Below are positions 35,798 to 47,400 of a stretch of DNA of 64,000 nucleotides, piece by piece. The notes under the pieces were generated by a model. That model did not search any database. It had not been told where the DNA came from and saw only the letters and a program-made list of their open reading frames with translations. The stretch's first letter is position 1, and each line of letters opens with the position of its first letter. This DNA is from Cristatella mucedo. Taxonomy: Eukaryota; Bryozoa; Phylactolaemata; Cristatellidae. The translations under genes were made by a program, and so were the position numbers. The stretch lies in assembly GCA_009760855.2 (NCBI GenBank), contig WPIO01000004.1, forward strand, positions 10,845,501-10,909,500, given 5' to 3'.

Positions 35798-35823
35798 ATA
35801 GGCATTTAGGATGCCTATAACAT
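35793..35823. repeat. Inverted repeat, 13-bp stem, 5-base loop
   Basis: ATGTTATAGGCAT and ATGCCTATAACAT around TTAGG, at the edge of the (TA)26 run. Confidence 0.92.
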
Positions 35824-37817
35824 TTTCTACTTCACAGATAACTGTGATCGCATGCACTCGAAAGTCGACAGACTATGCGGCGATATTCATCGAGCATATA
35901 ATACATTATTGTCTAGTTACTTATTTAACACACATTTCTCAACAAGAAATTTTGTAAATGAGCTTTCTTTGATGGGAGCGAGGAGCTAGGGGCAGCCGAG
36001 TTCATAGACGGCTGAGAGCAGTCGGCATTACCAATGAGCATAGTTTGGACGATATAACACAACAGCATAAACGTTTTGTGCATCCACTGCTTATTTAAAT
36101 ATGTGGAGGAAACTCGCGTGGTCTGCATTAAAATCACAACCGCAGCAATTCCACACTTTTTCCCAACACTCCATCGACTTCCGATGCTCCAAATATCCGG
36201 TTGCCTAGCTAAGCAGCAGGCAGTGAATGAAAGGTGAGACAGTCAACTGCTTTGTAGCTTTGTAAAACTTTATATAGAGAATTTAGCAGGGCAATCGTGA
36301 TGAACTTGAGCCATTAGAGACAACTACTGAAGGACAAAGATACTAAACGCGAAGATATATAGCACAGTACAGAAAAATTTATATGCTAAAAAGATCGCCC
36401 AAGCATCTACATGAAGAGTCTGACAAGGAATTCTACCGCTAGAACGGTTCAGTCTCTGAGAGCCCTTCGACTTTAACGATTAACACAGGTGCAGCAGTAA
36501 ACAATCTAGGCTTCATCTATGCTCAGCTAGTGCAGGCCACTCGGCAATGCACCAGTCCTGGTTCGCCACAATTTTGAACCGAAGCTTGCTACCGCGGCAT
36601 TGCGATGCGGTGGCAGAGGCTGAGTGGTCAGGAAGGGGGGGTCAGCAAGCAGCCTGAGGTCCATTGCAGCAGATCGCAAGCTTTTAATCACCCACATGAC
36701 CATCACAAAAGAAGGCTGGGCAACACGCTAGCTGGCTGGTTACAGTATCGCCGCAAAGATAAGCAGGCCAGTGCACCCCATGGAGAGTCCACCCGGAGCA
36801 CAATGGGTCCAACGCAAACAAAAGAGCAGAATCCAATTGTTTTGTCACACAAAGCTTGCCAGCATGGCCCCTCTCGATCTCAGCGAATAAATGCCACGGG
36901 CTTTGTACGGCCCAGTAGGATGATGCCGAGCAGGTGAGGTACATGCAAAAACTACCCTTCAACGCTTGACATATAGACAGCCAAGCCAGACGAATGTTGA
37001 ACCACCTGGCCTCAAGCATCCTGCCTATTGCCATCTCTCCACGGCTAAGCTCCATTCCCTCGGAGCTTAGCCGAGGGGACATGGCAGATGGGCTGGGCTA
37101 ATAGCAGTGATTCAAACGGTAGGATGTCTTGAGTGATGGCAGGCTAGTACTTAAGCCCAAATCAACAGCAATCCCAGATGGCATACCAGTGAGAAGATGC
37201 CGTATCTGTGAATAGTGCAGGTTAGCTTTGGCAGAGTCGCATATACAAGCCCAGTGCTAACAGTGGAAGGGAGGGGCCACTGGTTTAACTTAACTGGCTC
37301 AACAGGGTGACAAACTACCTTTGCCCTTCCTCACCAAGGACGACAGCTAATGCCATTGATTAACACCTCAAATGTGATGTCAGGGCTTCACATAATGCAT
37401 CGGCCTCTGCAGGTGATAACAGCCGAGTTTCCTTATGTTTTCAGGCGTTCTAGCATGGTTACCACGTCAGCCTATTCTCCACAGACAGTAAAGGATACAC
37501 GGTCTCATCCCTGACGAGGAAATTCTACAGCAGTGCATCACCTACCCACAGCACATCAATTAAGACAGGGGGCAGGCAGGTGCACTAGGGTGACTACCAG
37601 CAGCAGCCAGCACAGACTACCGTTCGGCATCCTCACTAAGATCAGAATCGTTAACGGAAGCCAACTGAGTGCCATTCTGACACGGCAAGACCAGCCATGA
37701 CCAGCCGACAGAACCCACTCTAGCCCCATTCAACCCTACCCAACAGGCAGGCAACTGGTACACGGTGCCCAGCTCGGTGAGGAGCTAGGGCCCTATGAGA
37801 CAGTATTGAGACAGTTG
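35824..37817. other. No supported gene
   Basis: Only the 12-bp stem hairpin at 37.05 kb stands out. Confidence 0.4.
37042..37073. repeat. Inverted repeat, 12-bp stem, 8-base loop
   Basis: CGGCTAAGCTCC and GGAGCTTAGCCG around ATTCCCTC. No T run follows, and this is not a bacterial terminator. Confidence 0.92.
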
Positions 37818-37938
37818 GCTTGGTCTAGCGGTTAAGGTGCTCGCCCCGACCAAGGTCTGACTGAGGTCGTCGGCTCGAGCCCCGAGGCATATGTGAAGCG
37901 CCTGAATAGAGATTAAATTCTCTTGGGGCGCTATATAA
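37818..37938 (+). mobile_element. SINE-A copy, best preserved
   Basis: GCTTGGTCTAGCGGTTAAGG, GACTGAGGTCGTCGGCTCGA and GAAGCGCCTGAATAGAGATT ... TTGGGGCGCTATATAAAG. A long (TA)n run starts 20 bases downstream. Confidence 0.82.
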
Positions 37939-37952
37939 AGGAATTATGGCTA

Positions 37953-37956
<4 letters not shown>

Positions 37957-38025
<69 letters not shown>
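37957..38025. repeat. (TA)34 microsatellite
   Basis: A TA run about 20 bases downstream of a SINE-A tail, as at 2395, so it may have grown from the SINE tail. Confidence 0.95.
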
Positions 38026-38028
<3 letters not shown>

Positions 38029-39639
38029 CCCTCTCTCTGCTTGCCGGCCCACCAGCGACCGAGGCAAACCAGGCTCATCCATGCAATTCTGCTCACTGCC
38101 AATCGGCTTCATCGGGTCGGAGGCGCCAATGAACACAATCGGGACAGATACTCCATTCGCGGCGCCATAAAAGAAAAAAATTCACCGGTGAAGCACATTT
38201 GGTTCTATCTGAATGCGTATACAATCACGTAGGCATGAAAGTTATGTGTTCAGACAGAACAGTTACTTGAAGTTAGCCAAACATCACTAGCTAGCATAAC
38301 AATAAATCCCTTTCTTGCCATCTGAGGATTGATTGTTGCACGGCAACGATGACTACTGTAGTGCTGACAAATGATCAGGAATGTGATGCATGCCTTTTTC
38401 TTACAGGAAATAAATCCACGAATCTGCTGTGATCAGCAGCGCTCTCGGTCTGAGTAAGTACTATTTGTCGCATGACATACATCCGTGTAACCAACTCCGT
38501 TTATCTCTGTGGAAACAAGAGCTTGACGAGCAGAATGAGACTGGACTGATGGACGGTTGCTAATAGTTACTTGCTGTTTCCCTGAACTGTAAGCAGACGC
38601 CTATCAAAACAGCAATCTTCACAGGTGAGCAAAGCACTTCCCCAATTCCCCCAAAAAAGATTTTATGCTAACACGCAAAGGAAAAGCAGCCATTCGTATG
38701 CATTCAAACGGTACTTATTTAGACAGCAGTTAACGGCAGTCGTCAGTTCATCTGACCTGGATCAGAAGTCGACGATGCCAAAACGGTTAACGGTATCAAA
38801 CAGCTGAACAGGCTGAGGTCGCCGAGCACAACAGCGCTAAAGTGAGCTGCCGGCTGGAGCTGATGGCCACAAATGCTTCTCCATAAGGTCCTCCCCCTTC
38901 GAAGAATGGACGGTATGCAATGATCCCCAGCTATTTCAGGATAAGCCATGTTCCTATTAAGTCATGCTATGAGTAAACGGACGACACAATATAGTGCCGA
39001 GTATGCATAACGGTCAGAACTGCCTGCACAGCACTAATATGAGCTCCAGCTTCACTAGGCGCTACATTGTTCGATACACTTAGCCCTTTGTTCGCTTTCT
39101 CACTGTGCTCGAGCCACTGGTCCGAGGACACAAGGCTACCACGGAATGCCAAACTGCTCGATGGCCGGCCGATTCGGATGATCATTACAACTACTCAGGA
39201 AGGAAGGACAATTCGAATTAACCGCCGAGTGCATGTCGGGAAAGTGAGAGATGCACTGCAAGGTGTCTCGCACGGCAACCTCTAGCTGCTCTGTGGGCAT
39301 AACTAGAAGCACACAGTAGCTTGCTCACACTATAGGCTCAAATCACCGACACGACATTGCTCTCTTTGTGACGGGTGGTGACACGTTTCGTGTTCACTCT
39401 TTCTCTTGGACTATCTGCAATAGCTAACAGTCTGCGCCAACGCCAATCTTACTGCCGAAGCGGGTAACTTGAACAGCAAGCACCTCTAAGCATTAATGGC
39501 AACACTCGCAAGCAGGATTGGGCTAACTACATCGCGGTGCATGCCCTTAATCTTTTTAGTGCGTACGAAGCAGCACTTGCCTTACGTTGATAAGGATGCC
39601 ACGTAGAGGCAAAACAGTGGAACGCAGCGAATTTTGAAT
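38026..39639. other. No supported gene
   Basis: No coding, SINE or LINE signal recognised before the L2x copy begins. Confidence 0.4.
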
Positions 39640-41010
39640 GCTCCTCTACCAACATGGCAGCACAGGCCTTGAGAATGTCACTGCCCTAGCTCTCTCAGCT
39701 GCCTTAGACACCATTAATCAAGATGTACTACTTGAATGATTGAGAACAACGACCCGTCTGACAGACGAGGCACTGGTGTGATTTAAATCCTACATGTCTG
39801 ATCGTGTTCAATCCGTATCGTGTGATGATCAGGTATCTCCATTTGTGACCCACGAGACGGGTCACAAATGGAGTCCCTCAAGGGTCCATACTCGGTCCCT
39901 TGCTGTTCTCCATTTGTGCTAAACCTCTGGGAAAAGTGATTAAGGCCCATGCAATAGGATATCACTGTTATGCTGACGATACTCAGCTATATTTGTCATT
40001 CAAACCTACAGAATTTACTGCAGCAACTGAGAAACCGAATGCTTGCCTTGCCGACATTCGAGCCTGGATGTCGGAAAACTTCTTGAAGAAACTAAATGAC
40101 GATAAAACCGAACTGCTGCTCATAGGACACATTGAGCATGTGGCTGGATTATAAGGCTTTGCTCTTCTAATAGGTGATGCTGTTGTGCGACCATCAATCA
40201 CCACGTGCTCGAAATTAAGGTGTCGTTTTCAAAAGCTGCCTAAAATTTAAAAGCTTCATTCAGAAGACAGCTTGTACAGCTAGTCATCGCGTCTGGTCTC
40301 TATCTAAGATTAGGAGCTGTCATCCACGGTGGCTTGCACAAAATTTAACTAGCTCCTTAGTTCTGCCTCGGCTTGATTATTGTAATTCCCTTTTGGCTGG
40401 GCTACCAAAGAAAGCAACTAGGCCACTGAAAATGGCTATGAATATGTCTGCAAGGCAAGTCTTCCAAGTCCCAGAGGTTTGAGCACGTTTCTCCTTTGCC
40501 AGGATGGATGCCGGTTGATCAACGGATACAGAGGAAGGTTCTTACGCTGGCCCACTAGGCCTGCCACGGCTTGGCTCCTTCGTACCTAGCTGAACTGCTG
40601 CACGAGTTTCAGCCTCCTCGTGCCCTCAGGTCCTGTATGGACAATAAATTAGCTGTTCTGTTCCTCTGCTTTAAGAACGTTGGCAACATAAGCTTTAGCT
40701 TTGCAGGTCCTAGACTGTGGAACTCGCTTCCACAGTTCTTACGCAACGACAACTACTCTCCTGCTGCCGACTATGGCTCATCCTTTTCAGCAATCCCGAG
40801 CTGCTACTTCCATGCTACTCACTACCTCAACTGCTCTACTCCTGACTCTGCTATGCTTCCCACTTTCTCTTTGTTGAATGAGACGAAGTCTGTTGGCTAC
40901 CGAATACGTACCGAAAACGGCTTAGGCTGTGAGTGCACTATACGAAACTCTCCTTCATAATGCCGACATAGTCTTTATGGCTTTGTGGAGTTACAGACCG
41001 AGATATATAA
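39640..41010 (+). mobile_element. L2x LINE copy, 5' truncated
   Basis: Reads [20 protein letters not shown], then after frame breaks [19 protein letters not shown] sequence, and the frame 40571-40960 with [20 protein letters not shown] and [20 protein letters not shown]. It lies just downstream (in XPO7 sense) of the XPO7 poly(A) region, in opposite orientation. It carries an internal 15-bp inverted repeat absent from its sister copy at 51-52.5 kb. Confidence 0.85.
39837..39873. repeat. Inverted repeat, 15-bp stem, inside L2x
   Basis: CTCCATTTGTGACCC and GGGTCACAAATGGAG around ACGAGAC. The sister L2x copy at 52.5 kb has only the central CACGAGACGAGTCAC-type sequence here. Confidence 0.95.
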
Positions 41011-41252
41011 CACCGAACTAGCTTCACGGAAGCCTTGCTAGTGCAGTCAGCCATTTCGGTCATATTGCAAACGAGTGCTTTTCAAATGGCTGCCACTTCG
41101 AAACAAGCTGGCAGTCGGCACGGGTAGGCCACATACCTACAACCGCAGGGCTCAATCCGGGCGTGGTGCAATGCTGCTCCACCACTACGAACGCCGCATG
41201 CTCTTATTTTAAAATATAAAAGAGCAAGCACTTGTAATTTGTACAAAATAGC

Positions 41253-41258
41253 TTTAAT
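41253..41258 (-). promoter_or_regulatory. Candidate poly(A) signal ATTAAA of XPO7
   Basis: The minus strand reads ATTAAA about 65 bases past the XPO7 stop, in AT-rich sequence. It is the common variant of AATAAA. A short 3' UTR follows from this choice; no transcript data support it. Confidence 0.4.
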
Positions 41259-41322
41259 ATTTACAGTTTTTGCTCACTGCGTTGTCTATTTTCCAAGAAT
41301 GGCCGTCGCAACACTTGCTCTC

Positions 41323-41443
41323 TCATAGCATCATGTCGACATTGGCCACCACCGTATCACCTCCGTTTGCATCGCCGCCTCCCTGCTGCCCACGCACAGA
41401 GTCGTTGACATCGTGGCGAAACTTCGATAAGTTCTGCGTAAAC
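41323..41443 (-). CDS. XPO7: XPO7 last coding exon with stop
   Basis: Completes an Arg codon, then [39 protein letters not shown] and TGA. The vertebrate tail ends similarly (NDMMS) but lacks the Gly-rich insertion. Acceptor CCCTTTAG. Confidence 0.97.
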
Positions 41444-44400
41444 CTAAAGGGTAAGGGAGAGTTTGCAAGTGTCGGCCTGACTAAAGTCAGAGCAGCTAAC
41501 AACCAACAACCATGCAAAACCACAGCACCAAGTTTTACCTGTCTCGGTTCTTGGACAGCAGCGAATACTCGATGCCATCCATGAGCGTGTTGAAACATTG
41601 CTCCATTACTAATTGTTTTTCACCCGCTGGCTGATTTTCGATTATACTGCGTCTAAGCTTGGCGAAATACTACAATAACAGCAACATTTCTCAAGGTCTG
41701 ACCGGCTGCAGCACATCGTCATGAATGGTGACGACATCACAGGGTATAAGTCAAAACTACTAGCATTTTATCACCACAGAGGAAGGACCAGTTTACATGG
41801 CACATAACGCCAGGTAACATGAGGTGGGAGGGAGGCGGCTGATTCATGGCTCATCGGTAAGGCGCTTGCACTTCACGAGCCGATCGTCGCGATCTCGAGT
41901 CCTGAAGCGTGCCATCCCTTTATTGCCTGCTGAAAGCGAGGTGACAACTGCAAAGGCTCTTATGCTGCTATGTAAACCTAGCGGTTTAATCAGTTACTCT
42001 TACCTACATTGCAAGAATAAAATCTGCAAGCAAAGTGAACAACTTGCTTTTGCAGGCTGTGACCATGTCCAAACAATATGCCTATGCTAAAAAAAAGCAC
42101 GCAATAACTCCAGCAGTCTCATTTTTGTGTACCTGCTTAACCAAAGACAAAGCTGCAACACCAAGTTGATGAAAAAGAACAGGTAAAAGAAAACAAAGAA
42201 GCCAGTTAATCAACCGGGAAGATTCTTAAAGCAGCAGCCCGACCGGTAGCTGGCACTCTTTATCGGACCAGCAAAGGTGTCAAATAACAGCGCGGTTATA
42301 TTAATAACAACCTTTTACAAAAAGTTAGGCAATCCATCATTCGTTCCCAGGTTCCCCTAGTATCAATAGACATCGTTTATTTACAGGGTCTTGGCATCGA
42401 CCTAACGGCATTGGGTTCTACTGAACTATGTAGGCAGGTATTAGTGCTTAAGCACAACAGATCTAACGTCGAGAGAAGTGAACATAAGTCATGCTGCTAT
42501 GGCAGCCAAGCTCTGGGTACTGTAAGAAGCTAGCACCCGGTCGCTAGGTCTCTTATGTCGTCTTCTACTCACAAATCTACTGCCAAGTTCTGACGCCCAG
42601 CACATCCTACAAAACGGCTAGCTGACATCTGAACAAAGGGACGGCTCATATGCAAATATCTCACTTCTGATAACATCGAATCACACTCGTCTAGTCTTGC
42701 AAAGGCGATCATCAATCAACGCCATGGTCTCCTGCTGGCAGTTGCAACAGGAGAGGGGACCAAGCGATGACACTTTGCACACTGACTCTAAAGTCAAGCT
42801 AGCAGTTTGGATAGCCAAGCAGCCATACCAGTTTCTGGAAATAAATATAAATCACTTCGAACACTAAGGTATTAATCGCAATGGTCGCACGGAAATGCCT
42901 ATTCCTATAACTCACGCTGAGCAAGCAGATCGGTGGCGGCACATATAGATCGTGGTCGAGTCATTTTCGGATATCGAGCTTCACCAGCTGCAGCAAGAGA
43001 TGCTGCATAATCCGTGTGTTCAGCTCAAATTTGGCTTGCCGGTACACAAGCTACTCGGCTTGACTAGAGGACTCGACCGACAGAAGGCATGGCAGAGGAG
43101 CATAATCTTCCGAACATTAAACAATATTGAGCCAAAGTTGATTTACTTATCGGGTGTAAGTATGCACAGAGCTTCCACCAACGAAGCAAACAGATTCCGA
43201 CAACAGAAGTCAGATATACAATCACAAAAAATTAAATTACCCAGGCAGCACACCGAGGCAGAATCAAGGAATGGCTCTTTCCACAACGACGAAAATGCTC
43301 CAGCATTTGCTACCGACAGATAGTATGTATGCACTGGCAGCGCAAACTCATGGTTTCCCAGCACTAACCTCTTCGTTGAGTAAAATTAGGCCAAGTAAAG
43401 GCCGTGACATCGACCATTGGTTCCTACAGTCCTCGAACATTATTATGTTCAACACGGTCGACAGCATCTGTAAAGTGAAAGTGCCCCACTGAGTTTAAGC
43501 ATGAGCGTGTTTCATGGTACACATAGAACTGGCATGTGGACGCTTTGACAAAAGCTTTTTTTTTGGTCATCTAGAGAGCCCTCCAAAGCATAGGGTACCC
43601 GAGGGTTCGGTCATAGGCCCCATTCTTTTCACCGTCTAAGCCCTCTCACCGGCCTAATACACCACCAAACACAATCTTGGTTTTCATAGCTATGCCGAGG
43701 ACACCTAGCTCCACCTCTTTGTTGACCCCGTCTGCGTCTTGCTCCCCACCCAAATCACTTAGTTTCTGTGCAGCCTGCATGTCAAAATTCACATTTGGAT
43801 GAGTACTAACTTCCCGAAGCTTAAGGGGGAATGTCAAGAAAATACTTACAAAATTTGTCGGACAATCAAATATTTGTTTAGGGCACCTTCCGAAAGACAA
43901 ATATGTTAGAACTGAGAAAGAAAGTTCTGACAACTTCTGCATAAAAGAAAATTATTATGCAAACCATAGTCTAACATGGATGTAAACCGGATGCACTGTA
44001 TCTGCAAATAAAAAATTTACCGATCTCTGCATAGTATGCGACTTGTATCCCAACTTGTTGAACCTTGGTAGATTGACATACATGTGTGAAGCTTGTTGAG
44101 GTGCATTCTTGTGACTTTTATATAGCTTCATTCTCAGTGTATCTTTACACCTTGTACATTCCATAACTAGGCTAATAGTTCAAGTATTAGAGTGAAATTT
44201 GAAATGCGAATTCAGCTCTGTCCGTATCACATTATGCCACACTATTCTGATTCCGATTGAATAACGATTGCTGTACCCGTCATCAAAAGTCCTCGAGCTT
44301 TATTTTCTGCAATCATGGATGTGTACTGCAAAATTGCACCGAAAGTCTGGAGCTTGCTTCGGCTAGGGTCACTACACCCACTGACCTAGTATAATTTAAG

Positions 44401-47400
44401 TCTTAGATAAAGACGAATCTGTTCCCGTCAACTTTCCATGCACCCAAGTGAACTTATATTTTGTGTTCTTGTATGCTTTGGGTGCTTACCAGTGCACGAC
44501 CCAGTATATGCATCTAGCCAGAGGTCCTACTAATCAGTGCCCTATGGGTCTTCAGGTTTGCTTGTGCATGCTTGATACCAACCCTTGGTTATTCACTCCC
44601 CTCCAGCAAGTTATAAGGTGCCAGGAGATAATATGTAGAGTTTATACAAAAGACCTATTATCATTATTATTAATATTATTATAGCATAACTCATCCACGA
44701 TGGACCATACCTGCTGTAGAATTTCGGGATGCATTTCCAATATCCTGAGGAAGCCCTGTCCATCAGCAGTGACGGCAGATGATGAAGAGATGCTCTTGCT
44801 TTGCTTTTTGGTGACTTTCTTGAAGAGGTAAGTTACAATGTTGTCCAAAATTGAACAGCATCCAGTGCTTACCATAGTATCTGTAAAAATCAAGGGACTC
44901 ATAGCAACCAGCCGATCCAGACAAGCCAGGTTTTGGTCGAACCAAGTATCACAAGCTACGAGTGCCTTCCACGCACCAATCAAGGAAACCTGTTGAGCAG
45001 AAAACGAACACACTGGCCTATGCCTATGACCAGTGTACAACTGCATGCAACCAGAGGATACATGATACAGATATGATGATACGCCCATGATACAGAGCCT
45101 CAGCAACACTCACGATATACTAGACTGAGATGTGAGGACACAGTCTGGAGGAATCGAATAATGGCCAAGTTCAGGCAGGCGCAAGGATTTGACTTTAATG
45201 ACAAGACACGTCACTCGAGCCGGATGTAAACAGAAAACAACATTTGAGACGACTGCTTAATTAAGGAAGCAGCCGAAGAACCCACACCCAGATCGCTATC
45301 ACATGGTGAAAACCACACTGGCTGCACGGCTGGCAGTGTGGTTTTCACCTATGGAAATCTAAACGCTCATTGCTTCGGGCTTCTGGGTCTCCCACGCCGG
45401 CGGCTGCCTTAGCTACGCCGGCGGCTAGTAACCTGCTTGCTAGTTATGATCGTCATCAGCTGTTATCGCTTTGTCATCGTAGAACAAATGCATTCCTAGA
45501 TATTAATGTTGTTGCTAAGATTCATGAACTATGCATTAACAAAAGAAAAGCACCCCGTAGCCGCCGCAATGGCCGAAACCGCCAGCTCAGACGCCGCTCG
45601 TTGGGCGGGAACTGCGAGCTGAGTACACGCTCGTTTGGTATTCCTAGCATTGTCTCGAAGCGCTCAGCATGCTCCCCCACATGCGTCACTATAAATCTCT
45701 CTAACTTAGTGGTCATCAGGCCTGTTGTAACTCCATCGGCCAGATTTAACGCTTGCCTTTGGAATCCTCGCTCAATGTGCAATAAACCTCTAGTAATAAG
45801 ATCTTTATTTCTGAAAATGGTATCGACCTGCTCGCCCTAACTGAAACTTGGCTGAAATCGATAAACTGCCCGACAATTAGAGACGCTACTCCATCTGGTT
45901 TCTCGTTCTTTCACACCCCTAGATCAATCAAAACTGGAGGTGGAGTTGCTATTATCTTGCGCTCGAAATTCAACTTCAAGCCATTTGCAGTACCCTCAAA
46001 GCAGTCTTTTGAATCGATTGTCTTGGTCTCACCCGAAAACAAGCTACCGATAGTGGCAGTAGTCTATCGCCCACCAGGTACCAAATCCTCATTTATCTTA
46101 GATTTCTCCGATCTTATTTCGATTCTGTGTGCAAGAATCCTTCCTCGTTATGGGTGATTTCAACGTTCACTTTGATAACTTATCTGACATTTTCAGCACC
46201 GAATTTCGTGCATTGACTGACTCATTGTCTCTTGTGGCTCATGTGCATAGCCCTACCCACATAGAGGGTCACACACTCGACCAGATTTTCTCATACAACT
46301 GCACTGTCATCACCAATTATTACCAAATCCTGCTTATCTGACCACATGCAGATCTCATTCAATCTATAGTGTGTGCCCACATCCTCCTCTAAAATAACCT
46401 GTGAATCGCGAAACCTCAAGACCCTTGACATCGATGCTGTCCGTGCGAGAATAATCTGCTTCACCTCTGCTGCTCAGTCCTCCCTCCGATCTGTCATCAT
46501 TGGTAGATAGCTACAACACGACACTAGCTGACATGCTCGACGAGTTTGCACCTCTGACTAAGAACACTGTGCGCCCCCGCCCAGACGGCCTATGGTTTAC
46601 CACAGACATTAAACTAGCCAAGTCTACAAAACGAAAGCTTGAAAAAGCATACAAAAGATCCGGACTAACTGTCCATCGACAGGCATATGAAGACTACTGT
46701 AGGTCGTACCAATCGAAACTAGCAAAGGCCAAGTCTAGCTTCTATTGAAACGTGTTGAATCACAGATGCACAATCCAAAAATGCTGATGTTGACAATAAA
46801 CCATCTCCTCAACCGTTCCCAAGTTAGCTCCTTACCTGATGATCCTTGTGATGATCTAGCCGATCGCTTCTCTCGATCGATTCTTTGTGCAGAAGATAGA
46901 CAAGATCAGGGAATCCATCCCTGCGATGACAACCTCCCCACTAGAATGCTGTTCCTCGGTTCCTGGCAGCACCTCGATGTCTGCATTTAAGCAGGTCACC
47001 AGCGATCTAGTCCTAAACTTTGTATCTCAATCAAAAAAGATAAAAGTCCTCTGGACCATATTCCCACTGTCCTGCTCCTACGTTGCAATGATCTGCTGCT
47101 GCCATGCATAACTAACATCATTAATATGTCATTAGCCTCAGGTCATGTCCCAGCACCTTTCAAAAAAGCTGTAGTCAGGCCACTTCTCAAGAAAGCTACA
47201 CTAGACCAAGAGAACTTAAGCAACTACCGCCCAGTCTCTCTTCTACCATTCCTATCAAAGACACTGGAACGGGTCGTGGCAGACCAGCTGAACTCATATA
47301 TCGAAACCTCACACCTTGCTAATAAGATCGTCTGGCTTTAGAGCTAATCACTCCACAGAGTCAGCATTGCTTAGGGTATACAACGACCTACTTAGGAATG

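Noticed and set aside
37042..37073. Transcription terminator hairpin
   Set aside because: The genome is eukaryotic and no T run follows.
37818..37890. Possible tRNA gene
   Set aside because: It belongs to SINE-A; acceptor stem pairing is lacking and the LINE-like tail follows directly.
42952..43323. Plus-strand frame of 123 codons opposite XPO7 intron
   Set aside because: No motif and no splice context; it overlaps neither a repeat nor an exon and looks like chance.
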